Counted from the first letter of the stretch, positions 42,734 to 52,721 are shown. The stretch is DNA of 64,000 nucleotides from Bacteroidota bacterium (GCA_020160935.1 JAIUPL010000016.1:1-64000); one strand, 5' to 3'. The notes: generated by a model from the letters alone, not told the origin. Numbers and translations: made by a program.

Positions 42734-43897
42734 ATGGAAGCGCAACAAACAAAGAAAAACAGATTTTTACCATTTATACTGGGTGGCGTCCTGTTGGTAG
42801 CAGGGTACTACGGCTTCACAAAGGTTCGCTATATGCTGACCCATGAAGACACTGAAAACGCCTATCTGGAAGCCGACATCCTTTCGGTTTCGCCCAAAGT
42901 GCAGGGCTACATTTCCAAAGTGTATGTCAATGAAAACCAGTATGTTAAAGCAGGCGACACATTGTTTGTGCTCGACAACCGCGATTTTGTGCTGAAAGTA
43001 GCACAGGCGGAAGCCGCCCTGCACCAGTCGGAAGCGAATGTAGGTTTTGTAGCCGCCAATGCTTCCACTGCCGGCGCCAATGTAGGTACGGCGGAAGCCA
43101 ACTATCGTGCATCCACGGCCGGCGTTGAAACCAGCGCCAGTTCGGTGCAGACTGCCCAGGCCAACGTGGAAGCCGCTCAGGCCAAAGCGTGGCAAATGAA
43201 CCAGGATTTTCAGCGCTACGCTGCCCTATTGCCACAAAAAGCCGTTACCCAGCAACAATACGACGCCGCCAAGGCTGCCAAGGAAAATGCCGATGCCGCG
43301 CTCGCCGCTGCGCAAGGCCAACTGGAAACGACCAAACGCCAACTCGAAGTAAGCCGTCGCCAGTCGGAAGCCGGTAAAAGCCAGACGTCTTCCTACCAGA
43401 CCCAGGCTGCTGCTGCCAACCGCAACATCAGCGTGGCACGCACCCTTGCCGAACAACGCCGACTGGATCTGGAGCAGGCGCAACTCAACCTTTCCTACAC
43501 GGTCATCACTGCGCCTGTCAGCGGATTTATTGCCAAAAAAACGGCGCAAGTAGGCCAACTCGCCAATATAGGCAGTCCGCTTTGTAGCCTGGTGAGCGAT
43601 AAAAACATCTGGATTACAGCCAATTTCAAGGAAACACAGGTAGGTAAAATGCAAGCCGGACAGCCTGTTCAGGTAAAAGTCGACGCATATGAAGGCGCAA
43701 CTTTTAATGGCAAAATCGAGGGCATTTCGCCTGCTACCGGCGCCAAATTCAGCCTGTTGCCGCCCGACAATGCCAGCGGCAACTTCGTGAAGGTTGTACA
43801 ACGCATTCCGGTGCGGGTAGTGCTGACCGATGCACCCGACCCCGCGCGCCCTTTGCGTGCAGGTATGAGTGTGAAAGTGATTGTTCCGGAAAACTGA
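42734..43897 (+). CDS. HlyD-family periplasmic adaptor (EmrA-like)
   Basis: 387 residues. One N-terminal membrane helix (~12-30, 'FILGGVLLVAGYYGFT'). Then a barrel-sandwich half ('ADILSVSPKVQGYISKVYVN', 'KAGDTLFVLDNRDF'), a long alpha-hairpin (~95-225, Ala/Gln rich), the second half ('YTVITAPVSGFIAKKTAQVG') and a beta-barrel domain. It links the inner-membrane MFS pump with the TolC-type channel. It lies between their genes in the operon. Confidence 0.9.
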   Translation: MEAQQTKKNRFLPFILGGVLLVAGYYGFTKVRYMLTHEDTENAYLEADILSVSPKVQGYISKVYVNENQYVKAGDTLFVLDNRDFVLKVAQAEAALHQSEANVGFVAANASTAGANVGTAEANYRASTAGVETSASSVQTAQANVEAAQAKAWQMNQDFQRYAALLPQKAVTQQQYDAAKAAKENADAALAAAQGQLETTKRQLEVSRRQSEAGKSQTSSYQTQAAAANRNISVARTLAEQRRLDLEQAQLNLSYTVITAPVSGFIAKKTAQVGQLANIGSPLCSLVSDKNIWITANFKETQVGKMQAGQPVQVKVDAYEGATFNGKIEGISPATGAKFSLLPPDNASGNFVKVVQRIPVRVVLTDAPDPARPLRAGMSVKVIVPEN

Positions 43898-43907
43898 TTT
43901 CAAAACG

Positions 43908-43930
43908 GGGTGTCTTTGCACACCCTCTTT
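43908..43930 (+). terminator. Intra-operon hairpin between adaptor and pump genes
   Basis: Stem GGGTGT (43908-43913) with ACACCC (43920-43925), loop CTTTGC, followed by TCTTTTT. It resembles a weak terminator that could lower expression of the downstream pump gene. Confidence 0.5.
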
Positions 43931-43958
43931 TTGAAGTCTGATATAAAAACCCACTTAC

Positions 43959-45542
43959 ATGGCTACCGTTTCACGTTTTGCCCGTTTTTTCATTGTTCTC
44001 ACCACTGTTTCCGCAGCAGTGATGGAACTGGTAGATACCTCTATCGTCAATGTAGCGCTGTCGCAAATGGCGGGTAGCCTGGGCGTCACGATCGAAGACG
44101 TTTCCTGGGTTATCACCTCCTATGCGATTGCCAATGTGATCATCATCCCGATGACCGGCTTTTTAGGCGCTTATTTTGGTCGCAAGAACTACTATGTCTT
44201 TTCCATGGTACTGTTTACTGTTGCCTCCTGGATGTGCGGCAATTCGACAGGATTATGGGAACTGGTTTTCTGGCGTTTTATACAGGGAATCGGCGGTGGC
44301 GCCCTGCTTTCCACCTCGCAAAGCATCCTTTTTGACGCTTTTGAACCCAAAGACCGCCCCATGGCCAGTGGTCTGTTTGGCATGGGTGTGGTACTCGGCC
44401 CTACGCTGGGCCCTACCATCGGCGGATATATCCTCGACAATGCCGAATGGCCGCTCATTTTTACCGTGAATATCCCGATTGGTATTGTAGCGACCTTTCT
44501 TTCCGTCTTGTTCGTAGAGAAAAAGCCCGGGGAAGGCGAGCAAAAAAAGGGATTTGTTATCGATTATACAGGAATTGCTCTTCTAGCCGTTGGTATCGGC
44601 TCGCTTCAATACGTACTGGAACGCGGCGAATCGGAAGACTGGTTTGCCAGTGAAGCCATCCGTGTTTTGTCGGTCACCGCACTGATCGGTGTAGTAGGGT
44701 TCATCTGGCGACAACTGACGACGCCACACCCGGTTGTCAACCTCAAGGTGATGGGCAATCGAACACTTGCGCTGACCACTGTTTTCACCTTCGTGATCGG
44801 GATCGGGCTTTTCACGTCCGTTTTTGTGTATCCGATTCTGGCACAACGTGTACTGGGGCTTACCCCGCTTGAAACAGGCCTCTCTTTGCTTCCGGCCACT
44901 GCCATCGGCGTGGTGATGATGCCCTTGATCGGCCGAAGAATGGCCTCGGGTGCTTCGCCTATTCCTTTTGTCATCATCGGTTTCTGTATCTTCATTGCAT
45001 TCGGATGGATGGCGGCAGGGGTAAATGCGCAGGCTGGAAAATGGGATTTCTTCTGGCCCCTGGCTTTGCGCGCCGTTGGTATCAGTATGGTGCAATTACC
45101 ACTCATCAACCAGGCTGTAGCGGGCTTGAAACCGCATGAATATCCTTCCGGTATTGCCCTGAACAACATGATTCGGCAGTTGGGCGGCGCATTCGGTATC
45201 GCCATTTCCAACAACTACATGGCCCGGCAATTTGCCCAGCACAAAGCCGATCTGGTCTCCAACGCCGTTCCGGGAAATCCGGCATTCGACGAACGCCTCA
45301 ACATCATGGTGCAGGGCATGGTGAGCCGCACCGGCGCTGCCCTAAGCGATGCTACGGCCATGGCCTACAAACAACTCAACTTTGCCATCGAACGGCAGGC
45401 ATATCTGCTTACCTACCTCGACACCTTCCGGCTGGTTTCCCTGTTTTTCGTAGTGGTTTTTCCACTCATTTTCTTCATCAAGATCAAAAAACAGGGCCCG
45501 CCAACGGAAGCCGCGAAGGCGGCAATGGAGGACGCTCATTAG
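43959..45542 (+). CDS. DHA2-type MFS drug exporter (EmrB/QacA-like)
   Basis: 527 residues and about 14 membrane helices, the size and count of the DHA2 group. Motifs: 'ELVDTSIVNVALSQMAG' in helix 1 (motif D1 with its Asp), 'GFLGAYFGRKNYYVF' (motif A region), 'RFIQGIGGGALLSTSQSILF' (motif B with its Arg), and 'GMGVVLGPTLGPTIGGYI' (motif C). It exports drugs or other hydrophobic compounds by proton antiport and works with the adaptor and channel encoded upstream. Its stop TAG is followed at once by a GTGAGAGA repeat. Confidence 0.9.
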   Translation: MATVSRFARFFIVLTTVSAAVMELVDTSIVNVALSQMAGSLGVTIEDVSWVITSYAIANVIIIPMTGFLGAYFGRKNYYVFSMVLFTVASWMCGNSTGLWELVFWRFIQGIGGGALLSTSQSILFDAFEPKDRPMASGLFGMGVVLGPTLGPTIGGYILDNAEWPLIFTVNIPIGIVATFLSVLFVEKKPGEGEQKKGFVIDYTGIALLAVGIGSLQYVLERGESEDWFASEAIRVLSVTALIGVVGFIWRQLTTPHPVVNLKVMGNRTLALTTVFTFVIGIGLFTSVFVYPILAQRVLGLTPLETGLSLLPATAIGVVMMPLIGRRMASGASPIPFVIIGFCIFIAFGWMAAGVNAQAGKWDFFWPLALRAVGISMVQLPLINQAVAGLKPHEYPSGIALNNMIRQLGGAFGIAISNNYMARQFAQHKADLVSNAVPGNPAFDERLNIMVQGMVSRTGAALSDATAMAYKQLNFAIERQAYLLTYLDTFRLVSLFFVVVFPLIFFIKIKKQGPPTEAAKAAMEDAH

Positions 45543-45594
45543 AGAGGGTGAGAGAGTGAGAGAGTGAGAAGGTGAGAGAGTGAGAAGGTGAAAG
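45543..45594. repeat. One-armed GTGAGAGA tandem repeat
   Basis: Seven or so 8-base units (GTGAGAGA/GTGAGAAG) begin directly after the stop codon of the pump gene. No complementary arm follows. Confidence 0.65.
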
Positions 45595-45610
45595 GGGCCG
45601 CTCATTACCA

Positions 45611-45690
45611 CCCCCAATAGCCCTGAAAGGGCGTACACAATAGCCCAGGGCAACGCCCTGGGAATATGGAATATGGAATATGGAATATAC
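45611..45690. repeat. REP-like palindromes plus ATGGAAT repeat
   Basis: Two small hairpins in tandem, each preceded by CAATA: GCCCTGAAAGGGC (45620-45632) and CCCAGGGCAACGCCCTGGG (45644-45662). Four copies of a 7-base ATGGAAT/ATATGGA unit follow. Palindromes of this look occur scattered in Bacteroidota genomes, some of which carry REP-type (RAYT) transposases. No transposase is in this window. Confidence 0.6.
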
Positions 45691-45700
45691 GCCACCGCCC

Positions 45701-47833
45701 TCAAGGCACAACAATACGAACCGTGTCGCGCCTTCCACCACCCTCGATTGAAACAAAATACACCCCTGAAGGCCGGTTTTGCACCTGAAATGAATGCCGA
45801 AGGGTGGTAGGAGGCAGTTTTTGTTCTTCCAGCACCTGGCCAAAAATATCAGACATCCGAAGCACAACGGGAACCGGTGCTCCGGCATGCGTCCACTGGA
45901 CGTCAACCGTCTGGATAGCCAGGGTAGGCGATACCTGAAGACCGAATGCATGGTCAGGTTCTTGCGTTCCGACCAGGCAAATATTGTCAAAAACCAGTGT
46001 AGTATCATTGAGGAGCCAGAGGTACTGAACATCTTCACCGCCATTTTCGCATGCAACGCTCACCTTGTAATAGCCCTTGAAGCCCCGTACGAAATGTTCA
46101 CCGTTGGCATCGGAAAAACCGGACTCGTTGGTCCACCACTCATCAAAAACCTGGGAAATAAATGCCTCGCCACTGGGCTTTAGCGACCAGTCTTCCCGAA
46201 AAATGGGTGCATTCGCCGTCCAATGCGCGCCATCCCAGAACCCCCACATCAGAAAACCCTTCATACTGGGATGGGCAAATGTGATGGTTAGAATATCGCG
46301 CATATACGCGGCCTGGGTCTGGGCAGGTACCAGTTTATCGATGTCGTACTCCGTCACTTTGGCTTCCAGACCATACGCATTCCAGAACTCGTCATAAATC
46401 TCCTTCACACGCGGAATACCCGTTGGAGACGCAGAAAAATGGCCCTGAAAACCCAGCCCGTCTATGGGAGCGCCCGCTGCCAGCAATTCATCTATCCGGC
46501 TGCGCCAGGTAGCAATACCGTTGGACGGCGAGTCGCCCTGCTCGATGGCGACATAATCATTGAGGTACCATTTGGGGGCGGTGGCCAGTGAATCGGCCTG
46601 TTTGAATATTTCCGGATACAATTCGCGGCCGGTAATGTAGCCGGGCGTGCCTGCAAAGTGATTGGCGTAGTCGTTGTTGGTGGTAATTTCATTCAGCACG
46701 TCCCAGTCGGTCATTTCATTGCCGATACCCGGGTAGGTCAAGATATCTTCGATATGCGCCCGCATGCGGTTTTTGATATAAGCGGGAGTGGCGCCGGCAT
46801 TGATATCGGGCGGTGAGTAGTTCCAGCCGGGCCATACCAGGTTGTGGCCGCGCACACTGATACCGTGGTCGTGCAGCCATTGTACATCATCGGCAATTTC
46901 GGGCTGACTGCTGTACCAGTGTTGTTCCCAGCCAGGCCATTTCAGGTCGTTTTCAAACACGACCTCGTTGAAACCGTGGCCTTGTCCATCCAGGTCGAGC
47001 AGTTTTTGTTCGTACACAGGGTCATAACCATCGCCGCCATTGAATTTGCTGCTGATAACGGCTGTACCGAATTTGAAGTCATGCTGCAGCATTTCCACCT
47101 TCACCACAGTATTCGGGGCAGGCTGGCCGTTGGTTTTTTTCACTTCAACTGTCAGATTTGCCTTTCTGATTTGATCGATACTGGCAGCCGCCTCGGCGCG
47201 CCAGGGCGCATCTGATTCCATCCCTGGATATGAATCATTTTGCAGAAATACGGGCAACTGGCTGAAAAACACCGTGTTTTTGTAATTGAGGCAAGCAGCA
47301 CCACCCACTTCAATGGTTTGGTTGTTGAATGCCAGGTGCAGGCCGATATTGAGCGCACCGGCAGCGTAGGCAGCCTGCGACTGAAATGGTACGGCAAACA
47401 GACGCCATTCTTGTTTGACATTCACTGTTGCAAATGCCTCTTTGAAATAAGTGACGTTGTTTTCTGCAAAAATATTCACTTTCCCCTCGGCGCCTTCACT
47501 GCGCAACCAGATCATAATCAAACACTTATCACCCGAAGCGATATTCGTCGAACTGATATACAAATGCCCGGCATCCCAGGGATTGGCCTGCTGTGTGACC
47601 ACCCGTCGGCGCGCCTGTGTGAAAGGTTGGCCCACAACGGTGATATTGCTGGTAGAGCCACCATAGTTGATAGCCCCTGACAGCGTTGCCGTTTCGGTAT
47701 TGGGCAACACCCATTGCTGGGGAGCAGGCAGGCTGTAGTTGTTTTGCAGAAATGTATCGAGGTAAGTATGGTATGCATCTTGCGCCTGAAGCAGGTGAAC
47801 AGATACCAGAAATGTAAACAGGAGGTATTTCAT
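45701..47833 (-). CDS. Secreted GH10 endo-1,4-beta-xylanase with CBM and T9SS domain
   Basis: 710 residues. Signal peptide 'LLFTFLVSVHLLQAQ'. Residues ~45-190 form a carbohydrate-binding-like jelly roll ('ATLSGAINYGGSTSNITVVG', 'EWRLFAVPFQSQ'). The GH10 barrel spans ~225-580: 'FKFGTAVISSKFNGG', 'RGHNLVWPGW', acid/base E382 in 'WDVLNEITTN' and nucleophile E495 in 'KVTEYDID'. A short beta domain and a type A T9SS domain follow ('EQKLPPTTLRHSFQVQNRPS'). It cleaves xylan outside the cell. Context: minus strand, isolated, with no other xylan gene beside it; the GH3 gene at 19.5 kb may be functionally related. Confidence 0.9.
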   Translation of the reverse strand: MKYLLFTFLVSVHLLQAQDAYHTYLDTFLQNNYSLPAPQQWVLPNTETATLSGAINYGGSTSNITVVGQPFTQARRRVVTQQANPWDAGHLYISSTNIASGDKCLIMIWLRSEGAEGKVNIFAENNVTYFKEAFATVNVKQEWRLFAVPFQSQAAYAAGALNIGLHLAFNNQTIEVGGAACLNYKNTVFFSQLPVFLQNDSYPGMESDAPWRAEAAASIDQIRKANLTVEVKKTNGQPAPNTVVKVEMLQHDFKFGTAVISSKFNGGDGYDPVYEQKLLDLDGQGHGFNEVVFENDLKWPGWEQHWYSSQPEIADDVQWLHDHGISVRGHNLVWPGWNYSPPDINAGATPAYIKNRMRAHIEDILTYPGIGNEMTDWDVLNEITTNNDYANHFAGTPGYITGRELYPEIFKQADSLATAPKWYLNDYVAIEQGDSPSNGIATWRSRIDELLAAGAPIDGLGFQGHFSASPTGIPRVKEIYDEFWNAYGLEAKVTEYDIDKLVPAQTQAAYMRDILTITFAHPSMKGFLMWGFWDGAHWTANAPIFREDWSLKPSGEAFISQVFDEWWTNESGFSDANGEHFVRGFKGYYKVSVACENGGEDVQYLWLLNDTTLVFDNICLVGTQEPDHAFGLQVSPTLAIQTVDVQWTHAGAPVPVVLRMSDIFGQVLEEQKLPPTTLRHSFQVQNRPSGVYFVSIEGGGRRDTVRIVVP

Positions 47834-47880
47834 ATCGGGACAGGGATTTTTTTAGGAAACGAAATACAGGTGAAAGCACA

Positions 47881-48465
47881 TTATTTCAGTCGCAGGATAT
47901 TCCCCTGGTGGTAGCATGAACGGCACCGCGGCTCGTACTGTTCTTTTTCACCCAGCAGCACGACGGAATCGCCTTCAGCCAGTCGGTAGGAATGTGTGGC
48001 CAGGTTGCCGCAATGTACACAAATAGCGTGTACTTTGGTTACGTACTCGGCGGTAGCAAGCAAGGCAGGCATTGGGCCGAAGGGTACCCCTCTGTAATCC
48101 ATGTCAAGTCCGGCAGCAATAACGCGCACCCCGCGGAGCGCCAGTTGCTGGCACACTTCAGGCAGTTCATCATCAAAAAACTGGGCCTCATCAATGCCCA
48201 CCACCGTCACGTCTTCACTGATTTTGAGGAGTTTGGAGGAATGATCCACAGGAATGGCCAGCACGGAAGTGGTGTCGTGCGAAACAATCGACACTTCATC
48301 GTAGCGGGTATCGATGCGGGGTTTGAAAACTTCTACCCGCATTTCAGCAATTTTCGCCCGTTTCAGGCGTCGGATGAGTTCTTCGGTTTTACCGGAAAAC
48401 ATGCAGCCGCAAACAACTTCTATCCAGCCGCTGCGCTGGCCTTTAAAATGTGGTTCGAGAAACAT
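47881..48465 (-). CDS. tdk: Thymidine kinase
   Basis: 194 residues, the usual length for the type II enzyme. Walker A '[15 protein letters not shown]' and Walker B-like '[20 protein letters not shown]'. Catalytic Glu is in 'IDEAQFF'. A zinc lasso is formed by 'CVHCG' and 'CRSCYH' near the C-terminus. It phosphorylates deoxythymidine to dTMP in the salvage pathway. The stop TAA at 47881 is 48 bases from the xylanase start, so a shared transcript is possible but functionally odd. Confidence 0.9.
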   Translation of the reverse strand: MFLEPHFKGQRSGWIEVVCGCMFSGKTEELIRRLKRAKIAEMRVEVFKPRIDTRYDEVSIVSHDTTSVLAIPVDHSSKLLKISEDVTVVGIDEAQFFDDELPEVCQQLALRGVRVIAAGLDMDYRGVPFGPMPALLATAEYVTKVHAICVHCGNLATHSYRLAEGDSVVLLGEKEQYEPRCRSCYHQGNILRLK

Positions 48466-48622
48466 GGCAAACGTGCATTTTGGCGCTGCCTAATTTTATT
48501 TTGCATTTTAAACAACTGATTATCAGTGCCTTAAAATAAAAAACAAAATAAGAACAGGGATTTATGGCAGTAATTCTTGAAATTCGCCGGTGAAAATAGA
48601 CAGAACTACCCTCCTCTGACAA

Positions 48623-49360
48623 ATGGATTTACATAAAACGAAAATTTACCTGGACAAACTGAGTCGCGAATACGCTCGCATGAGCAAAGACCCGGACAAC
48701 ATTGCCCGCATTGATGTCGATATTATGGCATCTTATGTGCGTGAATTGTACGATGCTGTTCTGACCGATGCGGTGACAGCGCCGCCCAAAACGGAGCCGG
48801 CGCCGGTTCGCAAACCCGTTGTGTCCAAACCTGCCGTCATCGACGAACCGCCTGTGCCCACACCGGCCCAGCCGGTTGTACAGGCGCCGCCACCGCCGCC
48901 ACCTCCTCCTCCGCCGCCGCCGGTTTTCGAGCAGGCTGCGCCACCGCCACCGCCCGTGGTGGAGGAAACGCCAGCGCCTGCAGCGCCGCCTGTCGTGGTG
49001 GAGCCACAACCACAACCCGTCGTGTCATCGCAAAGCACCGAACCGGTTCCGGCAGGTATGGAAGTGCTGTTTGAAGAACGTCAGGCCAAGGAACTGTCGG
49101 ACAAACTGTCGGAACTGCCGATTGCTGATCTGAAAAAAGCCATTGCTCTGAACGACCGCCTGTTGCTGACGCGCGAATTGTTTGCAGGCGACGGACAAGC
49201 GTTTGAGGCGGCCATTGCTACCCTCAATGGATTTACCCATTTCCCGGAGGCAAAAAACTACCTGATCGACAACTGCGTGATTCGCTACGGCTGGCTCGAT
49301 AAAAAACGACTGGAAGAAGCCAAACACTTTGTGCGGCTGATTCGGAGAAGATATAAGTGA
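48623..49360 (+). CDS. Protein with proline-rich middle and conserved C-terminal helical domain
   Basis: 245 residues. N-terminal helical segment (~1-50, 'KIYLDKLSREYARMSKDP'). A long Pro/Val/Ala-rich middle (~52-155) has a run of about ten consecutive prolines near residue 95. A C-terminal domain (~160-245) contains 'ELPIADLKKAIALNDRLLLT' and 'HFPEAKNYLIDN'. The C-terminal part resembles a domain repeated in Bacteroidota proteins that often sits near replication or gliding genes, but I cannot name it. No signal peptide. Probably cytoplasmic with a flexible linker. Confidence 0.75.
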   Translation: MDLHKTKIYLDKLSREYARMSKDPDNIARIDVDIMASYVRELYDAVLTDAVTAPPKTEPAPVRKPVVSKPAVIDEPPVPTPAQPVVQAPPPPPPPPPPPPVFEQAAPPPPPVVEETPAPAAPPVVVEPQPQPVVSSQSTEPVPAGMEVLFEERQAKELSDKLSELPIADLKKAIALNDRLLLTRELFAGDGQAFEAAIATLNGFTHFPEAKNYLIDNCVIRYGWLDKKRLEEAKHFVRLIRRRYK

Positions 49361-49370
49361 GTTTTTTTGG

Positions 49371-49631
49371 GGTTGATAGGGTTGATGAGGTTGATAAGTG
49401 TTGATGAGGGTTGATGAGGGTTGATGAGGGTTGATATTTAGCCGCTCTATGAGGTAAAAATTATTCCTGCCCGAGCGGCTAAATATCAACCCTCATCAAC
49501 CTTTATCAACACTTATCAACCTCATCAACCCTATCAACCTCATCAACCCTATCAACCTCATCAACCCTATCAACCTCATCAACCCTATCAACCCTCATCA
49601 ACACTTATCAACCCTCATCAACCCTATCAAC
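49371..49631. repeat. Long inverted repeat with GTTGATGA arms before enolase
   Basis: The gap 49361-49670 holds this element. Left arm is GGGTTGATGA units (49371-49427) with apical stem GGGTTGATATTTAGCCGCTC (49428-49447), a perfect match with 49473-49492 (25-base loop). The right arm, longer, is CTCATCAACC units to 49631. It ends 39 bases before the enolase ATG; the rest is A/T-rich with no clear -7 element. Confidence 0.85.
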
Positions 49632-49658
49632 CTTCAACATCGATTTTTCTAAAAATAA

Positions 49659-50957
<1,299 letters not shown>

Positions 50958-50977
50958 TTCTTTTTTGTGTGTTTTGA

Positions 50978-51102
50978 AGGCCTCACCCCCCGGCCCCCTC
51001 TCCAACGGAGAGGGGGAGCGAGTACCCTTGGCTTTTTCAACAGTGAAGCCAAGCGGGAAGTCACCCCCTCTCCGTTGGAGAGGGGGCCGGGGGGTGAGGC
51101 CT
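50978..51102. terminator. 39-bp perfect hairpin between eno and paaC
   Basis: Arms 50978-51016 and 51064-51102 are perfect complements. They are extremely GC-rich (AGGCCTCACCCCCCGG...), with an inner short stem CTTGGCTT / AAGCCAAG inside the 47-base loop. The element lies between convergent genes. GC-rich palindromes of this look are seen in several unrelated bacteria, from memory, so it may be a mobile miniature element acting as a terminator. Confidence 0.85.
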
Positions 51103-51118
51103 CTAAAACCCCATAAAT

Positions 51119-51871
51119 TCACCATTCATTCCCCGGATACGTCCTTTGCAAATGCTGCATTTCTGCCAGCATATACCCCAGGTATTCTGTGTGGACGCCG
51201 GTTTTCCCGCCTTTTTGCATCCAGCCTTCGGCCGGCATTTTGAGCGTTGCTTCTTCCAGCACTTCGGCCACCTTTTTTTGCCACAAGGGTTTGATTGTGA
51301 GCAAGTTGTATCCTACGCCGGATTCTGCTGCCCACAGGTCGGCTTCTGATGGAGTAGTCAGTTCGCCTGTAAAAGGCCAGAGTTCATCCACCGCCTTTTG
51401 AATTTTTTGTCGGCTCAGTTCGGTACCATCCCCCAGGCGCATCATCCATTCGGATGAAAAACGCAGGTGATAAGTCACTTCCTTGAGCGATTTTTCGGCA
51501 ATGGCCGCCAGTTGCGGGTCCTTGCTTTGGAGCAAGGCCTGATAATGGTAATAGTGCCAGGTATCAAAAAAGAATTGCCGGGCCATGGTAAATGCCCAGT
51601 CGGTATTGGGCTGTTCTACCAGCAGCACATTCCGGTATTGCTGTTCCGAGCGGAAATAGGCCAGCGCGTCTTCGCCACGTCCTTCGCCTTCCACTTCGCC
51701 TGCATGGGTCAGCAACATACGCGCCTGCCCGAGCAGATCAAGCGCGATATTGGTCAGGGCAATGTCCTGTTCGAGTACGGGGCCGTGCCCGCACCATTCG
51801 CCCAGGCGCTGGGAAAGTACCAGGGCGTTGTCGCCCAGTTGCAAGAGATATTGAAAATGTGGAGTGTTCAT
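51119..51871 (-). CDS. paaC: Phenylacetyl-CoA 1,2-epoxidase subunit PaaC
   Basis: 250 residues from the ATG at 51871; the frame extends to 51955 only through repeat DNA. A helical bundle of the ferritin-like type: 'FQYLLQLGDNALVLSQRLGE', 'EQDIALTNIALDLLGQARML', 'TWHYYHYQAL' and 'EVTYHLRFSSEWMMRLGDGT'. PaaC is the structural partner of the catalytic PaaA in the di-iron epoxidase of phenylacetate breakdown. Here it follows paaB, but paaA, paaD and paaE are absent from the vicinity. The 156-base gap from paaB is filled by a hairpin. Confidence 0.9.
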   Translation of the reverse strand: MNTPHFQYLLQLGDNALVLSQRLGEWCGHGPVLEQDIALTNIALDLLGQARMLLTHAGEVEGEGRGEDALAYFRSEQQYRNVLLVEQPNTDWAFTMARQFFFDTWHYYHYQALLQSKDPQLAAIAEKSLKEVTYHLRFSSEWMMRLGDGTELSRQKIQKAVDELWPFTGELTTPSEADLWAAESGVGYNLLTIKPLWQKKVAEVLEEATLKMPAEGWMQKGGKTGVHTEYLGYMLAEMQHLQRTYPGNEW

Positions 51872-51880
51872 GATAATAAG

Positions 51881-52027
51881 AGTCCTGAGTACTAGTCCTA
51901 AGTCCTGAGTCCTAAGTCCTAAGTCCGTAGCGTACACCTGATTACTCTTTAGCATTCATTTATCTAAATATAAAGGGTAATCAGGTGTACACTACGGACT
52001 TAGGACTCAGGACTTAAGACTCAGGAC
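51881..52027. repeat. Hairpin with GTCCTGA/TAAGTCC arms between paaB and paaC
   Basis: Tandem GTCCTGA and GTCCTAA units form the left arm. The inner stem 51921-51951 pairs with 51971-52001 (29 of 31 bases; core GTAGCGTACACCTGATTAC). The right arm ends at the paaB stop codon (52028-52030). Shares its core with the hairpin at 56699. Confidence 0.85.
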
Positions 52028-52306
52028 TCACATATGTTTTACCGCATCCGGCAGGTCATAAAAAGTAGGGTGCCGATACACCTTGTCATTAGCAGGGTCG
52101 AAAAATGCCTCGGCATCTTCGGTCGAAGCGTGGATATGTGCCGACTCGACGACCCAAATACTGACGCCTTCATTGCGGCGGGTGTACACATCGCGGGCAT
52201 TTTCAATGGCCATTTGCGCATCGGCTGCATGCAGGCTGCCAACGTGCTTATGGCTAAGACCTTGTTTGGAACGGATAAATACTTCCCATAGCGGCCATTC
52301 GTTCAT
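52028..52306 (-). CDS. paaB: Phenylacetyl-CoA epoxidase subunit PaaB
   Basis: 92 residues, the usual length. Signature layout 'WPLWEVFIRSKQGLSHKHVG', then 'DAQMAIENARDVYTRRNEGV' and 'SIWVVES'. PaaB is the small bridging subunit of the PaaABC(E) complex. It starts the transcript here: upstream there is only repeat DNA and a divergent gene, so the paaA that should precede it is missing. Its stop codon adjoins the intergenic hairpin. Confidence 0.9.
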   Translation of the reverse strand: MNEWPLWEVFIRSKQGLSHKHVGSLHAADAQMAIENARDVYTRRNEGVSIWVVESAHIHASTEDAEAFFDPANDKVYRHPTFYDLPDAVKHM

Positions 52307-52345
52307 AGAGGTGAGAGGTGAGAGGTGAGAGAGGTGAGAGAGGAC
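52307..52345. repeat. GAGGTGA tandem repeat adjoining the paaB start codon
   Basis: Five or so GAGGTGA/GAGAGGTGA units start immediately upstream of the paaB ATG (on the minus strand the ATG is preceded by CTCTCACCTCT). There is no complementary arm close by, so it is a one-armed array. Confidence 0.6.
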
Positions 52346-52433
52346 CAGGTGGTGAAGCAGGCCGATCTCCGGTTTATTTAGTTGTGCATTATGAATAAAA
52401 CCGACATTTCAGCGGGCAGCAAAATGACGAGTT

Positions 52434-52676
52434 GTACGTTGAAACACGGATTGAAACACAGATTGAAACACGGATTACACAGATAGAAGTGCGGATTACA
52501 CGGATTTTGCGTAGAGTACACAGATTGCAACCTGAATCGAGGGCAAAATTACATCCATATTTGTGCAATCCACATCTATCTGATAAAATCCGTACACTCT
52601 ACGCAAAATCTGTGTAATCCGCACTTGTATCCGTGTAATCTGTGTTTCAATCTGTGTAATCCGTGTTTCAATGTAC
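52434..52676. repeat. Giant inverted repeat with ACACGGATT/ACACAGATT units
   Basis: This element fills most of the gap 52307-52721. It starts and ends with GTAC (52434-52437, 52673-52676), with arms of ~100 bases made of 8-12 base ACACGGATTG/ACACAGATT units. A near-perfect inner stem pairs 52489-52516 with 52597-52624 (core TTTTGCGTAGAGT). Unlike the others, it lies between divergent genes. The remaining 52346-52433 shows nothing notable. Confidence 0.85.
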
Positions 52677-52681
52677 TTTTG
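52674..52681 (+). promoter_or_regulatory. -7 element at the edge of the giant inverted repeat
   Basis: TACTTTTG matches TAnnTTTG; its first three bases are the last of the inverted repeat. It is 40 bases before the ATG at 52722, so the promoter's upstream part lies inside the hairpin arm. Confidence 0.5.
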
Positions 52682-52721
52682 CACCCATCTTTGATCTACC
52701 ATTATACACAAAACCTTGACT

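Noticed and set aside
48733-49038. Gly-rich minus-strand ORF
   Set aside because: Reverse complement of the proline-rich codons of the 48623 gene.
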